Assembly (NCBI RefSeq): GCF_023502325.1
Contig: NZ_JAMFLZ010000002.1
Coordinates: 1 to 64,000 of the forward strand
DNA length: 64,000 bases
Reading direction: 5' to 3'
Source: Wocania_A spongiicola
Lineage (GTDB): Bacteria > Bacteroidota > Bacteroidia > Flavobacteriales > Flavobacteriaceae
Under the pieces are notes generated by a model, which did not search any database, had not been told where the DNA came from, and saw only the letters and a list, made by a program, of their open reading frames with translations. Made by a program: the position numbers and the translations under genes. Position 1 is the first letter of the stretch, and each line of letters begins with the position of its first letter. This document shows positions 44,220 to 52,573 of the stretch, piece by piece.

Positions 44220-45461
44220 ATGTTGTATTACCTATTTGAATATTTAGAAAAACAATTCCAATTTCCAGGAGCTACACTTTTCGGATTCTTAACGTTTCGT
44301 GCAGCTTTGGCTATGATTTTATCGTTGCTTATATCTACTATATATGGAAAAAGAATAATTCGTTTTCTTCAGAAAAAACAAATGGGAGAGACTATTAGGG
44401 ATTTGGGTTTAGATGGACAAGCGCAAAAAGCAGGAACGCCAACTATGGGCGGAATCATTATTATTCTTGCCACTTTAATACCAGTATTATTACTCGCGAA
44501 ATTGGAAAATATTTACATCATTTTATTGATTGTAACTACGCTCTGGATGGGAGTTATTGGGTTTATTGATGATTATTTAAAGAAGTTTAAAAATGATAAA
44601 GAAGGCTTAAAAGGGCGTTTCAAAATCTTGGGACAAGTTGGACTTGGAATTATTATAGGTACTACCTTGTTTTTTCATGATGATGTAACGATGAAAGAAA
44701 AACTTCCGTTAGAAGTACAGCAGGAACTTTTAGCCGAAAACCCAAAAATAGAAGCTTCAAAACTATTTAAGGAGGAAGTAAAATCAACAAAAACAACCAT
44801 TCCCTTTGTAAAAGGAAACGAGTTTGATTATTCAGATTTAATTACATGGATTAGTCCAGACTTGGAAAAGTATGCGTGGATTATATTTATTCTAATATCA
44901 ATTTTAATAATAACTGCGGTTTCAAATGGCGCAAATCTTACAGACGGAATTGATGGATTAGCAGCTGGTACTTCAGCAATAATAGTGCTCACTTTGGGAA
45001 TTTTTGCATGGGTTTCTGGTAATATTATTTTCTCAGAGTACCTCAATATTATGTATATCCCAAGGGTTGAAGAAATTACTATTTATATCGCAGCTTTCGT
45101 AGGAGCACTTATTGGCTTTTTATGGTATAACACTTTTCCTGCACAGGTTTTTATGGGTGATACAGGAAGTTTAACTATAGGGGGTGTTATAGCAGTTATA
45201 GCGATTGCAGTTCGTAAAGAGTGGTTAATTCCAGTTTTGTGCGGTATATTTTTAGCAGAAAATATGTCTGTAATTATGCAAGTGAGTTGGTTTAAGTACA
45301 CCAAGAAAAAATACGGGGAAGGACGTCGCATTTTTAAAATGTCACCATTACATCATCACTATCAAAAATCGGGATATCACGAAAGTAAAATAGTAACACG
45401 CTTTTGGATTATAGGCATTTTGTTAGCGATACTGTCAATAGTGACCTTGAAAATACGATAG
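44220..45461 (+). CDS. mraY: Phospho-MurNAc-pentapeptide transferase
   Basis: A 413-residue membrane enzyme that makes lipid I. Motifs are AGTPTMGGIIII, GVIGFIDDYLKK, NLTDGIDGLAAG, FLWYNTFPAQVFMGDTGSL and PLHHHYQKSGYHE. Escherichia coli MraY has 360 residues; the extra 50 or so form a charged insert near residues 155-205 after the GTTLFFHDD helix. Such an insert is typical of Bacteroidota. A REP-like hairpin separates it from murD. Confidence 0.95.
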   Translation: MLYYLFEYLEKQFQFPGATLFGFLTFRAALAMILSLLISTIYGKRIIRFLQKKQMGETIRDLGLDGQAQKAGTPTMGGIIIILATLIPVLLLAKLENIYIILLIVTTLWMGVIGFIDDYLKKFKNDKEGLKGRFKILGQVGLGIIIGTTLFFHDDVTMKEKLPLEVQQELLAENPKIEASKLFKEEVKSTKTTIPFVKGNEFDYSDLITWISPDLEKYAWIIFILISILIITAVSNGANLTDGIDGLAAGTSAIIVLTLGIFAWVSGNIIFSEYLNIMYIPRVEEITIYIAAFVGALIGFLWYNTFPAQVFMGDTGSLTIGGVIAVIAIAVRKEWLIPVLCGIFLAENMSVIMQVSWFKYTKKKYGEGRRIFKMSPLHHHYQKSGYHESKIVTRFWIIGILLAILSIVTLKIR

Positions 45462-45468
45462 TAAATTC

Positions 45469-45492
45469 GTCATTCTCGCGAAGGCGAGAATC
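45469..45492. repeat. REP-like 24-bp hairpin (copy 2)
   Basis: GTC, then ATTCTCGC, loop GAAG, GCGAGAAT, C, in the 49-bp mraY-murD gap. Same length, loop and flanks as copy 1 at 37952; the inner four base pairs of the stem differ but stay complementary. Confidence 0.7.
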
Positions 45493-45510
45493 ATATGAAA
45501 TGAAAACGAA

Positions 45511-46848
45511 ATGACAAAACAAAGATTAGTCATATTAGGAGCAGGAGAAAGTGGTGTGGGAACAGCGCTTTTAGGAAAGAAAAAAGGATACGAGGTTTTT
45601 GTTTCGGATAAAGGAAAAATAAAAGAAAAATATAAACAAGTTCTTATACATAATGAGATTGAATGGGAAGATGAAAAGCATTCTGAAGAAAAAATTCTAA
45701 ATGCGAACACTGTCATGAAAAGCCCAGGAATTCCAGATAAGGTTGATTTGATAAAACAAATTCGAACTAAAGGAATTAAGGTGGTTTCAGAAATTGAATT
45801 TGCATCAAAATATACTGATGCTATAATTGTTGGAATTACTGGAAGTAATGGTAAAACAACCACAGCATCGTTAACACATCATATTATAAAGCAAGAGCTA
45901 AATGTTGGGTTAGGGGGAAATATTGGCGACAGTTTTGCTAAACAGGTTTTGGAGCATGATTTTAAAAATTATGTACTTGAAATCAGTAGTTTTCAATTAG
46001 ATGATATTATTGATTTTAAACCACATATAGCAGTAATTACTAATATAACTCCTGATCATTTGGATAGATATGATTATCAATTTGAAAACTATATCGCTTC
46101 TAAATTTAGAATAGCCATAAATCAAACAAAACATGATTATTTGATTTATGATGCAGATGATGAAGTAATCACTAATCATTTAAAAGAATACCCAGTTCAA
46201 TCAACATTATTGCCATTTTCATTAAAAAAAACTATTAAAAATGGCGCGTATTTAGACAAAGAAAAAATTATAATAACAATAGATAACAACCAAATAATTA
46301 TGCCAACAACAAATCTAGCATTAGAGGGAAAACATAACATTAAAAATGCAATGGCAGCCTCAACTGTTGCACATTTATTAAAAATTAGAAAGCAAACCAT
46401 TCGTGAGAGCTTAGAAAATTTTCAAGGAGTCGAACATCGTTTAGAGCAAGTGTTAAAAATTAATAAAGTTCAATACATAAACGACTCAAAAGCCACCAAT
46501 GTAAACGCAACATATTACGCTTTGGAAAGTATGGATACGCCAACGGTTTGGATTGTTGGTGGAACAGATAAAGGAAATGATTATGAAGAATTGTTTCAAT
46601 TTGTAAACGAAAAAGTAAAAGCAATTATTTGCTTAGGTGTTGACAACGAAAAACTGATGAATACGTTTGGTAATATGGTTGACATTATAATTGAAACACA
46701 ATTTATGAGCGAAGCTGTAAAAATAGCCTATAAAATAGCCGAAGCTGGAGATAATGTATTGTTGTCGCCTGCGTGTGCTAGTTTCGATTTGTTTGAAAAC
46801 TATGAAGACAGAGGACGTCAATTTAAAAATGCAGTAAGAAATTTATAA
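45511..46848 (+). CDS. murD: UDP-MurNAc-L-Ala:D-glutamate ligase
   Basis: A 445-residue cytosolic ligase adding D-Glu to the muropeptide. N-terminal VILGAGESGVGTALLG binds UDP, GITGSNGKTTTASL is the ATP loop (about residues 110-123), and FQGVEHRLEQV, YINDSKATN and LSPACASFD are later blocks. Normal length. The gap to ftsW is 7 bp. Confidence 0.96.
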   Translation: MTKQRLVILGAGESGVGTALLGKKKGYEVFVSDKGKIKEKYKQVLIHNEIEWEDEKHSEEKILNANTVMKSPGIPDKVDLIKQIRTKGIKVVSEIEFASKYTDAIIVGITGSNGKTTTASLTHHIIKQELNVGLGGNIGDSFAKQVLEHDFKNYVLEISSFQLDDIIDFKPHIAVITNITPDHLDRYDYQFENYIASKFRIAINQTKHDYLIYDADDEVITNHLKEYPVQSTLLPFSLKKTIKNGAYLDKEKIIITIDNNQIIMPTTNLALEGKHNIKNAMAASTVAHLLKIRKQTIRESLENFQGVEHRLEQVLKINKVQYINDSKATNVNATYYALESMDTPTVWIVGGTDKGNDYEELFQFVNEKVKAIICLGVDNEKLMNTFGNMVDIIIETQFMSEAVKIAYKIAEAGDNVLLSPACASFDLFENYEDRGRQFKNAVRNL

Positions 46849-46855
46849 AAAATAA

Positions 46856-48049
46856 GTGCAAACATTATTTAAAAATATAAAGGGAGATCGTTTAATTTGG
46901 GCAATAGTTGCGTTGTTGGCTATACTATCGTTTTTGCCTGTTTATAGTGCTGCTAGTAATTTGGCATATAGAGGCGGAAACGGAAATACTTTTGCGTTTT
47001 TTGTTAAACACTTTATGCATTTGTTTTTAGGGTTTGCAATAATGTATGGCGTGCATAAAATACCATACCGATATTTTCGAGGATTATCATTAGTAATGAT
47101 TCCTATTGTTTTAGTGTTGTTGGGCATTACAATGTTACAAGGAACGGTTGTTGAAGGAGCAAGTGCAAGTAGGTGGATTCAGATACCAATTGTGGGGATG
47201 TCATTTCAAACATCAACATTGGCATTAGTAGTACTTATGGTTTATGTAGCGAGGTATATGTCTAAAGTAAAGGATAGAGTAATAACTTTTAAAGAATCTA
47301 TATTGCCACTTTGGGTGCCAGTATTTTTAATTTTAGCATTAATTCTTCCTTCAAATTTTTCAACAGCTGCCATAATGTTTTTAATGGTTTTAGTATTGGT
47401 TTTTTTAGGAGGGTATCCTATGCGCTATATAGGAGTGATTTTAGGCTCTGGATTATTAGCTTTAGTGCTTTTTGTGATGGCTGCAAAATTAACTTCAGGG
47501 CCATTAAATGTTAAGGTGACTACTTGGGAAAATAGAATTAAAAATTATTCAAATGGAGAAGACACTCAAGCCGATTATCAAATAGAGAAAGCTAAAATTG
47601 CTATAGCCTCTGGCGGTATTCAAGGAGTAGGTCCAGGAAAAAGTATACAAAAGAATTTTTTACCACAATCGTCATCCGATTTTATATTCGCCATAATCAT
47701 TGAAGAGTATGGATTGTTAGGCGGCTTTACAATCATGATTCTATATATGTGGTTGTTGTTTAGAATAGTTATTGCAGCACAAAAGTCTGATACTATTTTT
47801 GGAAAACTTTTAGTTCTTGGCGTTGGTTTACCTATTGTGTTTCAGGCTTTAATTAATATGGCAGTTGCAGTAGAATTATTTCCAGTAACAGGACAAACAT
47901 TGCCATTAATTAGTAGCGGAGGAACATCTATTTGGATGACATGTTTAGCTATAGGAATTATACTTAGTGTAAGTGCTAAACGAGAAGAAATAAAGGAAAA
48001 AGAAAGTAATGAGGATAATCCCTTAGAAATTCTATCGGAAACAATTTAA
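46856..48049 (+). CDS. ftsW: SEDS-family septal peptidoglycan glycosyltransferase FtsW
   Basis: A 397-residue protein with about ten membrane helices. It has ASASRWIQIPIVGMSFQTS, LPQSSSDFIFAIIIEEYG and LPLISSGGTS, all hallmarks of FtsW/RodA. It polymerises lipid II with FtsI at the septum. The start codon is GTG (46856). No terminator lies before murG, whose ATG touches this stop. Confidence 0.95.
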   Translation: MQTLFKNIKGDRLIWAIVALLAILSFLPVYSAASNLAYRGGNGNTFAFFVKHFMHLFLGFAIMYGVHKIPYRYFRGLSLVMIPIVLVLLGITMLQGTVVEGASASRWIQIPIVGMSFQTSTLALVVLMVYVARYMSKVKDRVITFKESILPLWVPVFLILALILPSNFSTAAIMFLMVLVLVFLGGYPMRYIGVILGSGLLALVLFVMAAKLTSGPLNVKVTTWENRIKNYSNGEDTQADYQIEKAKIAIASGGIQGVGPGKSIQKNFLPQSSSDFIFAIIIEEYGLLGGFTIMILYMWLLFRIVIAAQKSDTIFGKLLVLGVGLPIVFQALINMAVAVELFPVTGQTLPLISSGGTSIWMTCLAIGIILSVSAKREEIKEKESNEDNPLEILSETI

Positions 48050-49144
48050 ATGAGTAGTTATAAAATCATATTATCTGGAGGCGGAACGGGAGGTCATATT
48101 TACCCTGCTATTGCCATTGCTAACGAAATAAAGTTTCGTTATCCAGATGCTGAATTTTTATTTGTTGGAGCTAAGGATAGAATGGAAATGGAAAAAGTAC
48201 CACAAGCTGGGTATGATATAGAGGGTTTGTGGATTTCTGGAATTCAGCGAAAGCTTACGTTAAAAAATTTAATGTTTCCTTTTAAATTGATTAGTAGTTT
48301 ATGGAAAGCTCGCAAAATTATTAAATCCTTTAAGCCAGATGTTGCTATTGGTACAGGTGGTTTTGCAAGCGGCCCATTGTTATATGTAGCAGCTTCAAAT
48401 AAAATACCAAGTGTAATACAAGAGCAAAATTCGTTTCCAGGAATAACGAACAAGTTATTGGCTAAAAAGGCTAATAAAATATGTGTTGCATATGATGGAC
48501 TAGAGCGTTTTTTTTCTAATGAGAAAATGATTAAAACCGGAAATCCAGTGCGACAAGATTTGTTGGACATTGATACAAAAACAGTTGATGCCAAAAACCA
48601 TTTTAATTTAAAACATGGTAAATATACACTGTTAGTTATTGGAGGCAGTTTAGGCTCTAGACGAATAAATGAACTAATTGAAAAGGAGTTAGATTTTTTT
48701 GATACTCAAAATGTACAAATAATTTGGCAATGTGGTAAGCTGTATTATCAGCAGTATAAAATTTATAACAATACCGAAGGAATCCAAGTTTATGAGTTTT
48801 TAAATAATATGGACTATGCCTATGCAGCTGCAGATGTAGTGATTTCTAGAGCAGGAGCAATTTCGGTTTCAGAACTTTGTATTGTAGGTAAGCCTGTAGT
48901 TTTTATTCCGTCGCCAAATGTAGCTGAAGATCATCAAACAAAAAATGCTATGGCGGTAGTAAATAATGATGCAGCACTACTAATTAAAGAAGAAGATTTA
49001 GATGTCGATTTTGAGAATAAGTTTTCACAACTCATAGCATCTCCAGATAAACAAAAGGAATTAGGAGAAAACATAAAAAAACTGGCATTAATTAATGCTA
49101 CAAAAGAAATAGTAGACGAAATAGATAAACTACTTAAAAAATAA
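48050..49144 (+). CDS. murG: UDP-GlcNAc:lipid I N-acetylglucosaminyltransferase
   Basis: A 364-residue GT28 enzyme at the inner face of the membrane making lipid II. GGGTGGHIYPAIAIA (residues 9-23), GTGGFASGPLLYVA, QEQNSFPGITNK, GGSLGSRRINE and ISRAGAISVSEL are all conserved. ATG follows the ftsW stop directly, and murC follows its stop directly. Confidence 0.97.
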   Translation: MSSYKIILSGGGTGGHIYPAIAIANEIKFRYPDAEFLFVGAKDRMEMEKVPQAGYDIEGLWISGIQRKLTLKNLMFPFKLISSLWKARKIIKSFKPDVAIGTGGFASGPLLYVAASNKIPSVIQEQNSFPGITNKLLAKKANKICVAYDGLERFFSNEKMIKTGNPVRQDLLDIDTKTVDAKNHFNLKHGKYTLLVIGGSLGSRRINELIEKELDFFDTQNVQIIWQCGKLYYQQYKIYNNTEGIQVYEFLNNMDYAYAAADVVISRAGAISVSELCIVGKPVVFIPSPNVAEDHQTKNAMAVVNNDAALLIKEEDLDVDFENKFSQLIASPDKQKELGENIKKLALINATKEIVDEIDKLLKK

Positions 49145-50497
49145 ATGAATTTAAACAAGATACATAACATCTATTTTATTGGTATTGGAGGTATTGGTAT
49201 GAGTGCTTTAGCGCGATATTTTAATGCTAATAATAAGAATGTATCTGGCTATGATAAAACTAAAACAACAATTGTTGACGAGTTAACCGTTTTAGGTATT
49301 GATATACATTTTGAAGATTCAATAGAAAATATAGATAATAAATTTTTAGATCCTGAAAATACACTGGTAGTTTATACTCCAGCTATCCCTAAGAGTCATG
49401 CAGAATATAATTATTTTAAAACTAATGGTTTTCAAGTTTTAAAACGATCTAAAGTATTAGGATTAATAACAGAAAACACTTTTTGTTTAGCTATTGCTGG
49501 TACGCATGGAAAAACAACAACTACGAGCATTCTTGGGCATTTAATGTATGAATGTGGTGTGGAGTTAACAGCTTTTTTAGGAGGGATTAGTGAAAATTAT
49601 AATTCTAACTTAATACTTAAAGGTAATGAGGTTTCGGTTGTTGAAGCTGATGAGTTTGATAGATCCTTTTTAGCGCTATCACCAAACTTTGCATGCATAA
49701 CATCAATGGACGCTGATCATTTGGATATTTATGGAGAGGCTGATGCTTTGCACGAATCATTTAAAGCATTTTCGAAACGAATCAAACCTAATGGGAAGCT
49801 ATTCGTTAAAAGCGGATTGCCTTTACATGGAATTACTTATGGAATTGAAGATAATTCAGATTATACCATTCAAAATAAAAAAATAAAAAACGGCACATAT
49901 GTTTTTGATTTGAAAACGCCAAAAACAGTGCTGGAAAATTTACAATTTAACCTGCCTGGGAGACATAATTTGTCGAATGCATTAATAGCCTTGGCGATGG
50001 CTGTAGAATATGGTTGCCCTAACCAGCAGCTCGCCAATGCTTTAGCATCTTATAAAGGTGTGAAAAGAAGATTTACATATCATATAAAAACTGATGATTT
50101 AGTTTTTATTGATGATTATGCGCATCATCCAGAAGAAATTAATGCTGTATATCAGGCGGTTAGAGAAATGTATCCTAGTAAAAAAGTATTGGCAATTTTT
50201 CAACCTCATTTGTATTCAAGAACACGTGATTTTGTTGACGAATTTGCTAAAAGCTTATCGCAATTTGATGAGGTAATACTATTAGATATTTACCCTGCTA
50301 GAGAACTACCTATTGAGGGTGTAACATCTTATTGGTTATTAGGAAAAGTGAATAATGAAAATAAGCTGCTAGTAAGCAAAGCAGAATTACTTTCAAAAAT
50401 AGAAAAAAGTAATGCTCAAATTGTATTGACAATAGGAGCCGGTGATATAGGAGAGGAAGTAAAACATATAAAAAAGGCCTTAAGTGTTGCGAGTTAA
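49145..50497 (+). CDS. murC: UDP-N-acetylmuramate:L-alanine ligase
   Basis: A 450-residue cytosolic ligase adding the first stem amino acid. GIGGIGMSALARYF near the start, the ATP loop IAGTHGKTTTTSI (about residues 117-129), SVVEADEFDRSFL, and IDDYAHHPEEI are conserved. The stop overlaps the GTG start of ftsQ by 14 bp. Confidence 0.96.
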   Translation: MNLNKIHNIYFIGIGGIGMSALARYFNANNKNVSGYDKTKTTIVDELTVLGIDIHFEDSIENIDNKFLDPENTLVVYTPAIPKSHAEYNYFKTNGFQVLKRSKVLGLITENTFCLAIAGTHGKTTTTSILGHLMYECGVELTAFLGGISENYNSNLILKGNEVSVVEADEFDRSFLALSPNFACITSMDADHLDIYGEADALHESFKAFSKRIKPNGKLFVKSGLPLHGITYGIEDNSDYTIQNKKIKNGTYVFDLKTPKTVLENLQFNLPGRHNLSNALIALAMAVEYGCPNQQLANALASYKGVKRRFTYHIKTDDLVFIDDYAHHPEEINAVYQAVREMYPSKKVLAIFQPHLYSRTRDFVDEFAKSLSQFDEVILLDIYPARELPIEGVTSYWLLGKVNNENKLLVSKAELLSKIEKSNAQIVLTIGAGDIGEEVKHIKKALSVAS

Positions 50498-51206
50498 TTG
50501 GAGTTACATAAAAATGATTGTTCTGCTAAGTTTAGTGGTCTTCTTGTTTGCCTTTTCTTCAAATAGAAATGGGCAAAGAGTAATAACTAAGCCCAATGTT
50601 AAGTTTATTGGCGACGACAACCTTTTTATTACAAATGAGACTGTTAGTAAATTGTTAATACAAAATTATAGAGGGGTTAAAAATGTACCCAAAGAAACTT
50701 TAGTTTTGAATGAATTAGAAAATGCCCTAAAATCTAATCCAATGATAAAAACTGCAGAAGTGTATGTTGCTGTAAATGGTACACTTAATGCAGAAATTGA
50801 ACAAAAAACACCTATTGCACGAGTAAGTACAAATGCGTCTTATTATATTGATGATGAAGGTTTATACATGCCGTTATCTGATAATTATTCAGCTAGAGTA
50901 CCCTTAGTTACTGGTTATATTGAAAAAAATAATTTAAAAAATGTCTATAAAGTAGCAAGTAAAATTAATACGGATGATTTCTTAAAAAAGAATGTTATTG
51001 AAATTCATCAAAGTGTTAATAAAAAAATATACTTGAAACTTAGGCAATGCAAATTTTTAGTTCAATTAGGTGATGTTAGTTTTTTAGACAAAAAAATTAA
51101 TAACCTAAAAGCGTTTTATCAAAAAAATCAAAAAGAAAAAACGCTTAATAATTATAGCAAAGTTAATTTGCAATTTGAAAACCAAGTAGTGTGTACCAAA
51201 ACGTAA
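50484..51206 (+). CDS. ftsQ: FtsQ/DivIB-like cell division protein
   Basis: A 240-residue protein with one N-terminal membrane helix (residues 10-28). A POTRA-like segment (about 40-110, ending NPMIKTAEVYVAVNGTLNAEI) is followed by a beta domain. The position before ftsA and the layout identify it as FtsQ, which links FtsL/FtsB with the divisome. Start is GTG at 50484 inside murC; a later ATG at 50514 would cut into the membrane helix. Sequence conservation is low, as usual. Confidence 0.85.
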   Translation: MLRVNWSYIKMIVLLSLVVFLFAFSSNRNGQRVITKPNVKFIGDDNLFITNETVSKLLIQNYRGVKNVPKETLVLNELENALKSNPMIKTAEVYVAVNGTLNAEIEQKTPIARVSTNASYYIDDEGLYMPLSDNYSARVPLVTGYIEKNNLKNVYKVASKINTDDFLKKNVIEIHQSVNKKIYLKLRQCKFLVQLGDVSFLDKKINNLKAFYQKNQKEKTLNNYSKVNLQFENQVVCTKT

Positions 51207-51209
51207 ACC

Positions 51210-52517
51210 ATGGAGCATAATTTAGCAGTAGGATTAGACATAGGAACCACAAAAATTGTGGCTATGATTGGTCGTAAAAACGAATACGGCAAAGTTGAAA
51301 TTTTAGGTATTGGTAAATCTAAAAGCTTAGGTGTACATCGTGGTGTTGTAAACAATATTACGCAAACTATTCAATCAATTCAGCAGGCAGTTCAAGAGGC
51401 TGAAGTTGCTGCTGATATGAAAATTATGGGTGTAACCGTTGGTATAGCTGGGCAACATATTCGTAGTCTTCAACATAGCGATTATATTACCAGACCAAAT
51501 TCGGAACATGTTATAGATGAAGAAGATATAGATAGACTCATCAATCAAGTTCATAAATTGGTAATGCTTCCGGGTGAAGAAATAATTCACGTATTGCCGC
51601 AAGAATATAAAGTTGATGGACAAGCCGAAATAAAAGAACCTATAGGTATGTATGGAGGTAGGCTAGAAGCAAACTTCCATGTAGTGGTTGGGCAAGTGTC
51701 TTCAATTCGAAACATAGGGCGTTGTGTACAAAGCGCAGGTTTAAATTTAGAAGGCATTACATTGGAGCCGTTGGCATCAGCAAATGCAGTATTAAGTCAA
51801 GAAGAGAAAGAGGCTGGTGTAGCATTAATTGATATAGGAGGAGGAACTACCGATTTAGCTATTTTTAGAGATGGTATAATTCGTCATACTGCTGTTATCC
51901 CGTTTGGAGGAAATGTGATTACTGAAGATATAAAAGAAGGCTGCTCAATTATAGAAAAGCAAGCAGAGCTTTTAAAAATAAAATTTGGTTCAGCATGGCC
52001 AGGTGAGAATAAAGACAATGAGATTGTTTCTATTCCAGGATTACGTGGTAGAGAACCAAAAGAAATAACATTAAAGAATTTATCAAAAATTATTCATGCT
52101 CGTGTTGTAGAAATTGTAGAGCAAGTTTATGTTGAGATTAAAAATTACGGACACGAAGAACAAAAGAAAAAACTAATAGCTGGTATTGTTTTAACTGGAG
52201 GAGGAAGCCAGTTAAAGCACTTAAAACAATTAGTAGAATATATTACGGGAATGGATACCAGAATAGGCTATCCTAACGAGCATTTAGCAGGTGATAGTGA
52301 TGATGACATTACTAGCCCTTTGTATGCAACAGCAGTAGGATTGGTTTTGGATGGTTTAAAACGTCAAGAGAGAAAAAAAGTAGAGCAGCAGCAAAAAGAA
52401 ATTGAAGAAGAAGAAAATCATGAAGAAGAAATTAAAGAGAAACCAGTTAAAGAACGACGGTCGTTTCTCGATAAGCTAACAGAACGCGTTAAAGATTTTT
52501 TAGATAACGCTGAGTAA
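51210..52517 (+). CDS. ftsA: Cell division actin-like protein FtsA
   Basis: A 435-residue actin-fold ATPase that anchors FtsZ to the membrane. GLDIGTTKIVAMIG (residues 8-21), ALIDIGGGTTDLAIF and GIVLTGGGSQLKHL are the phosphate and adenosine motifs. The C-terminus has a long Glu/Lys-rich linker (about residues 385-415) before LDKLTERVKDFLDNAE, which looks like the amphipathic membrane helix. It starts 3 bp after ftsQ. Confidence 0.95.
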   Translation: MEHNLAVGLDIGTTKIVAMIGRKNEYGKVEILGIGKSKSLGVHRGVVNNITQTIQSIQQAVQEAEVAADMKIMGVTVGIAGQHIRSLQHSDYITRPNSEHVIDEEDIDRLINQVHKLVMLPGEEIIHVLPQEYKVDGQAEIKEPIGMYGGRLEANFHVVVGQVSSIRNIGRCVQSAGLNLEGITLEPLASANAVLSQEEKEAGVALIDIGGGTTDLAIFRDGIIRHTAVIPFGGNVITEDIKEGCSIIEKQAELLKIKFGSAWPGENKDNEIVSIPGLRGREPKEITLKNLSKIIHARVVEIVEQVYVEIKNYGHEEQKKKLIAGIVLTGGGSQLKHLKQLVEYITGMDTRIGYPNEHLAGDSDDDITSPLYATAVGLVLDGLKRQERKKVEQQQKEIEEEENHEEEIKEKPVKERRSFLDKLTERVKDFLDNAE

Positions 52518-52573
52518 ATATAAACCATTGAATTAAAAATATAAAAGTATAAAACCCCAGTAAAACAGAATTT

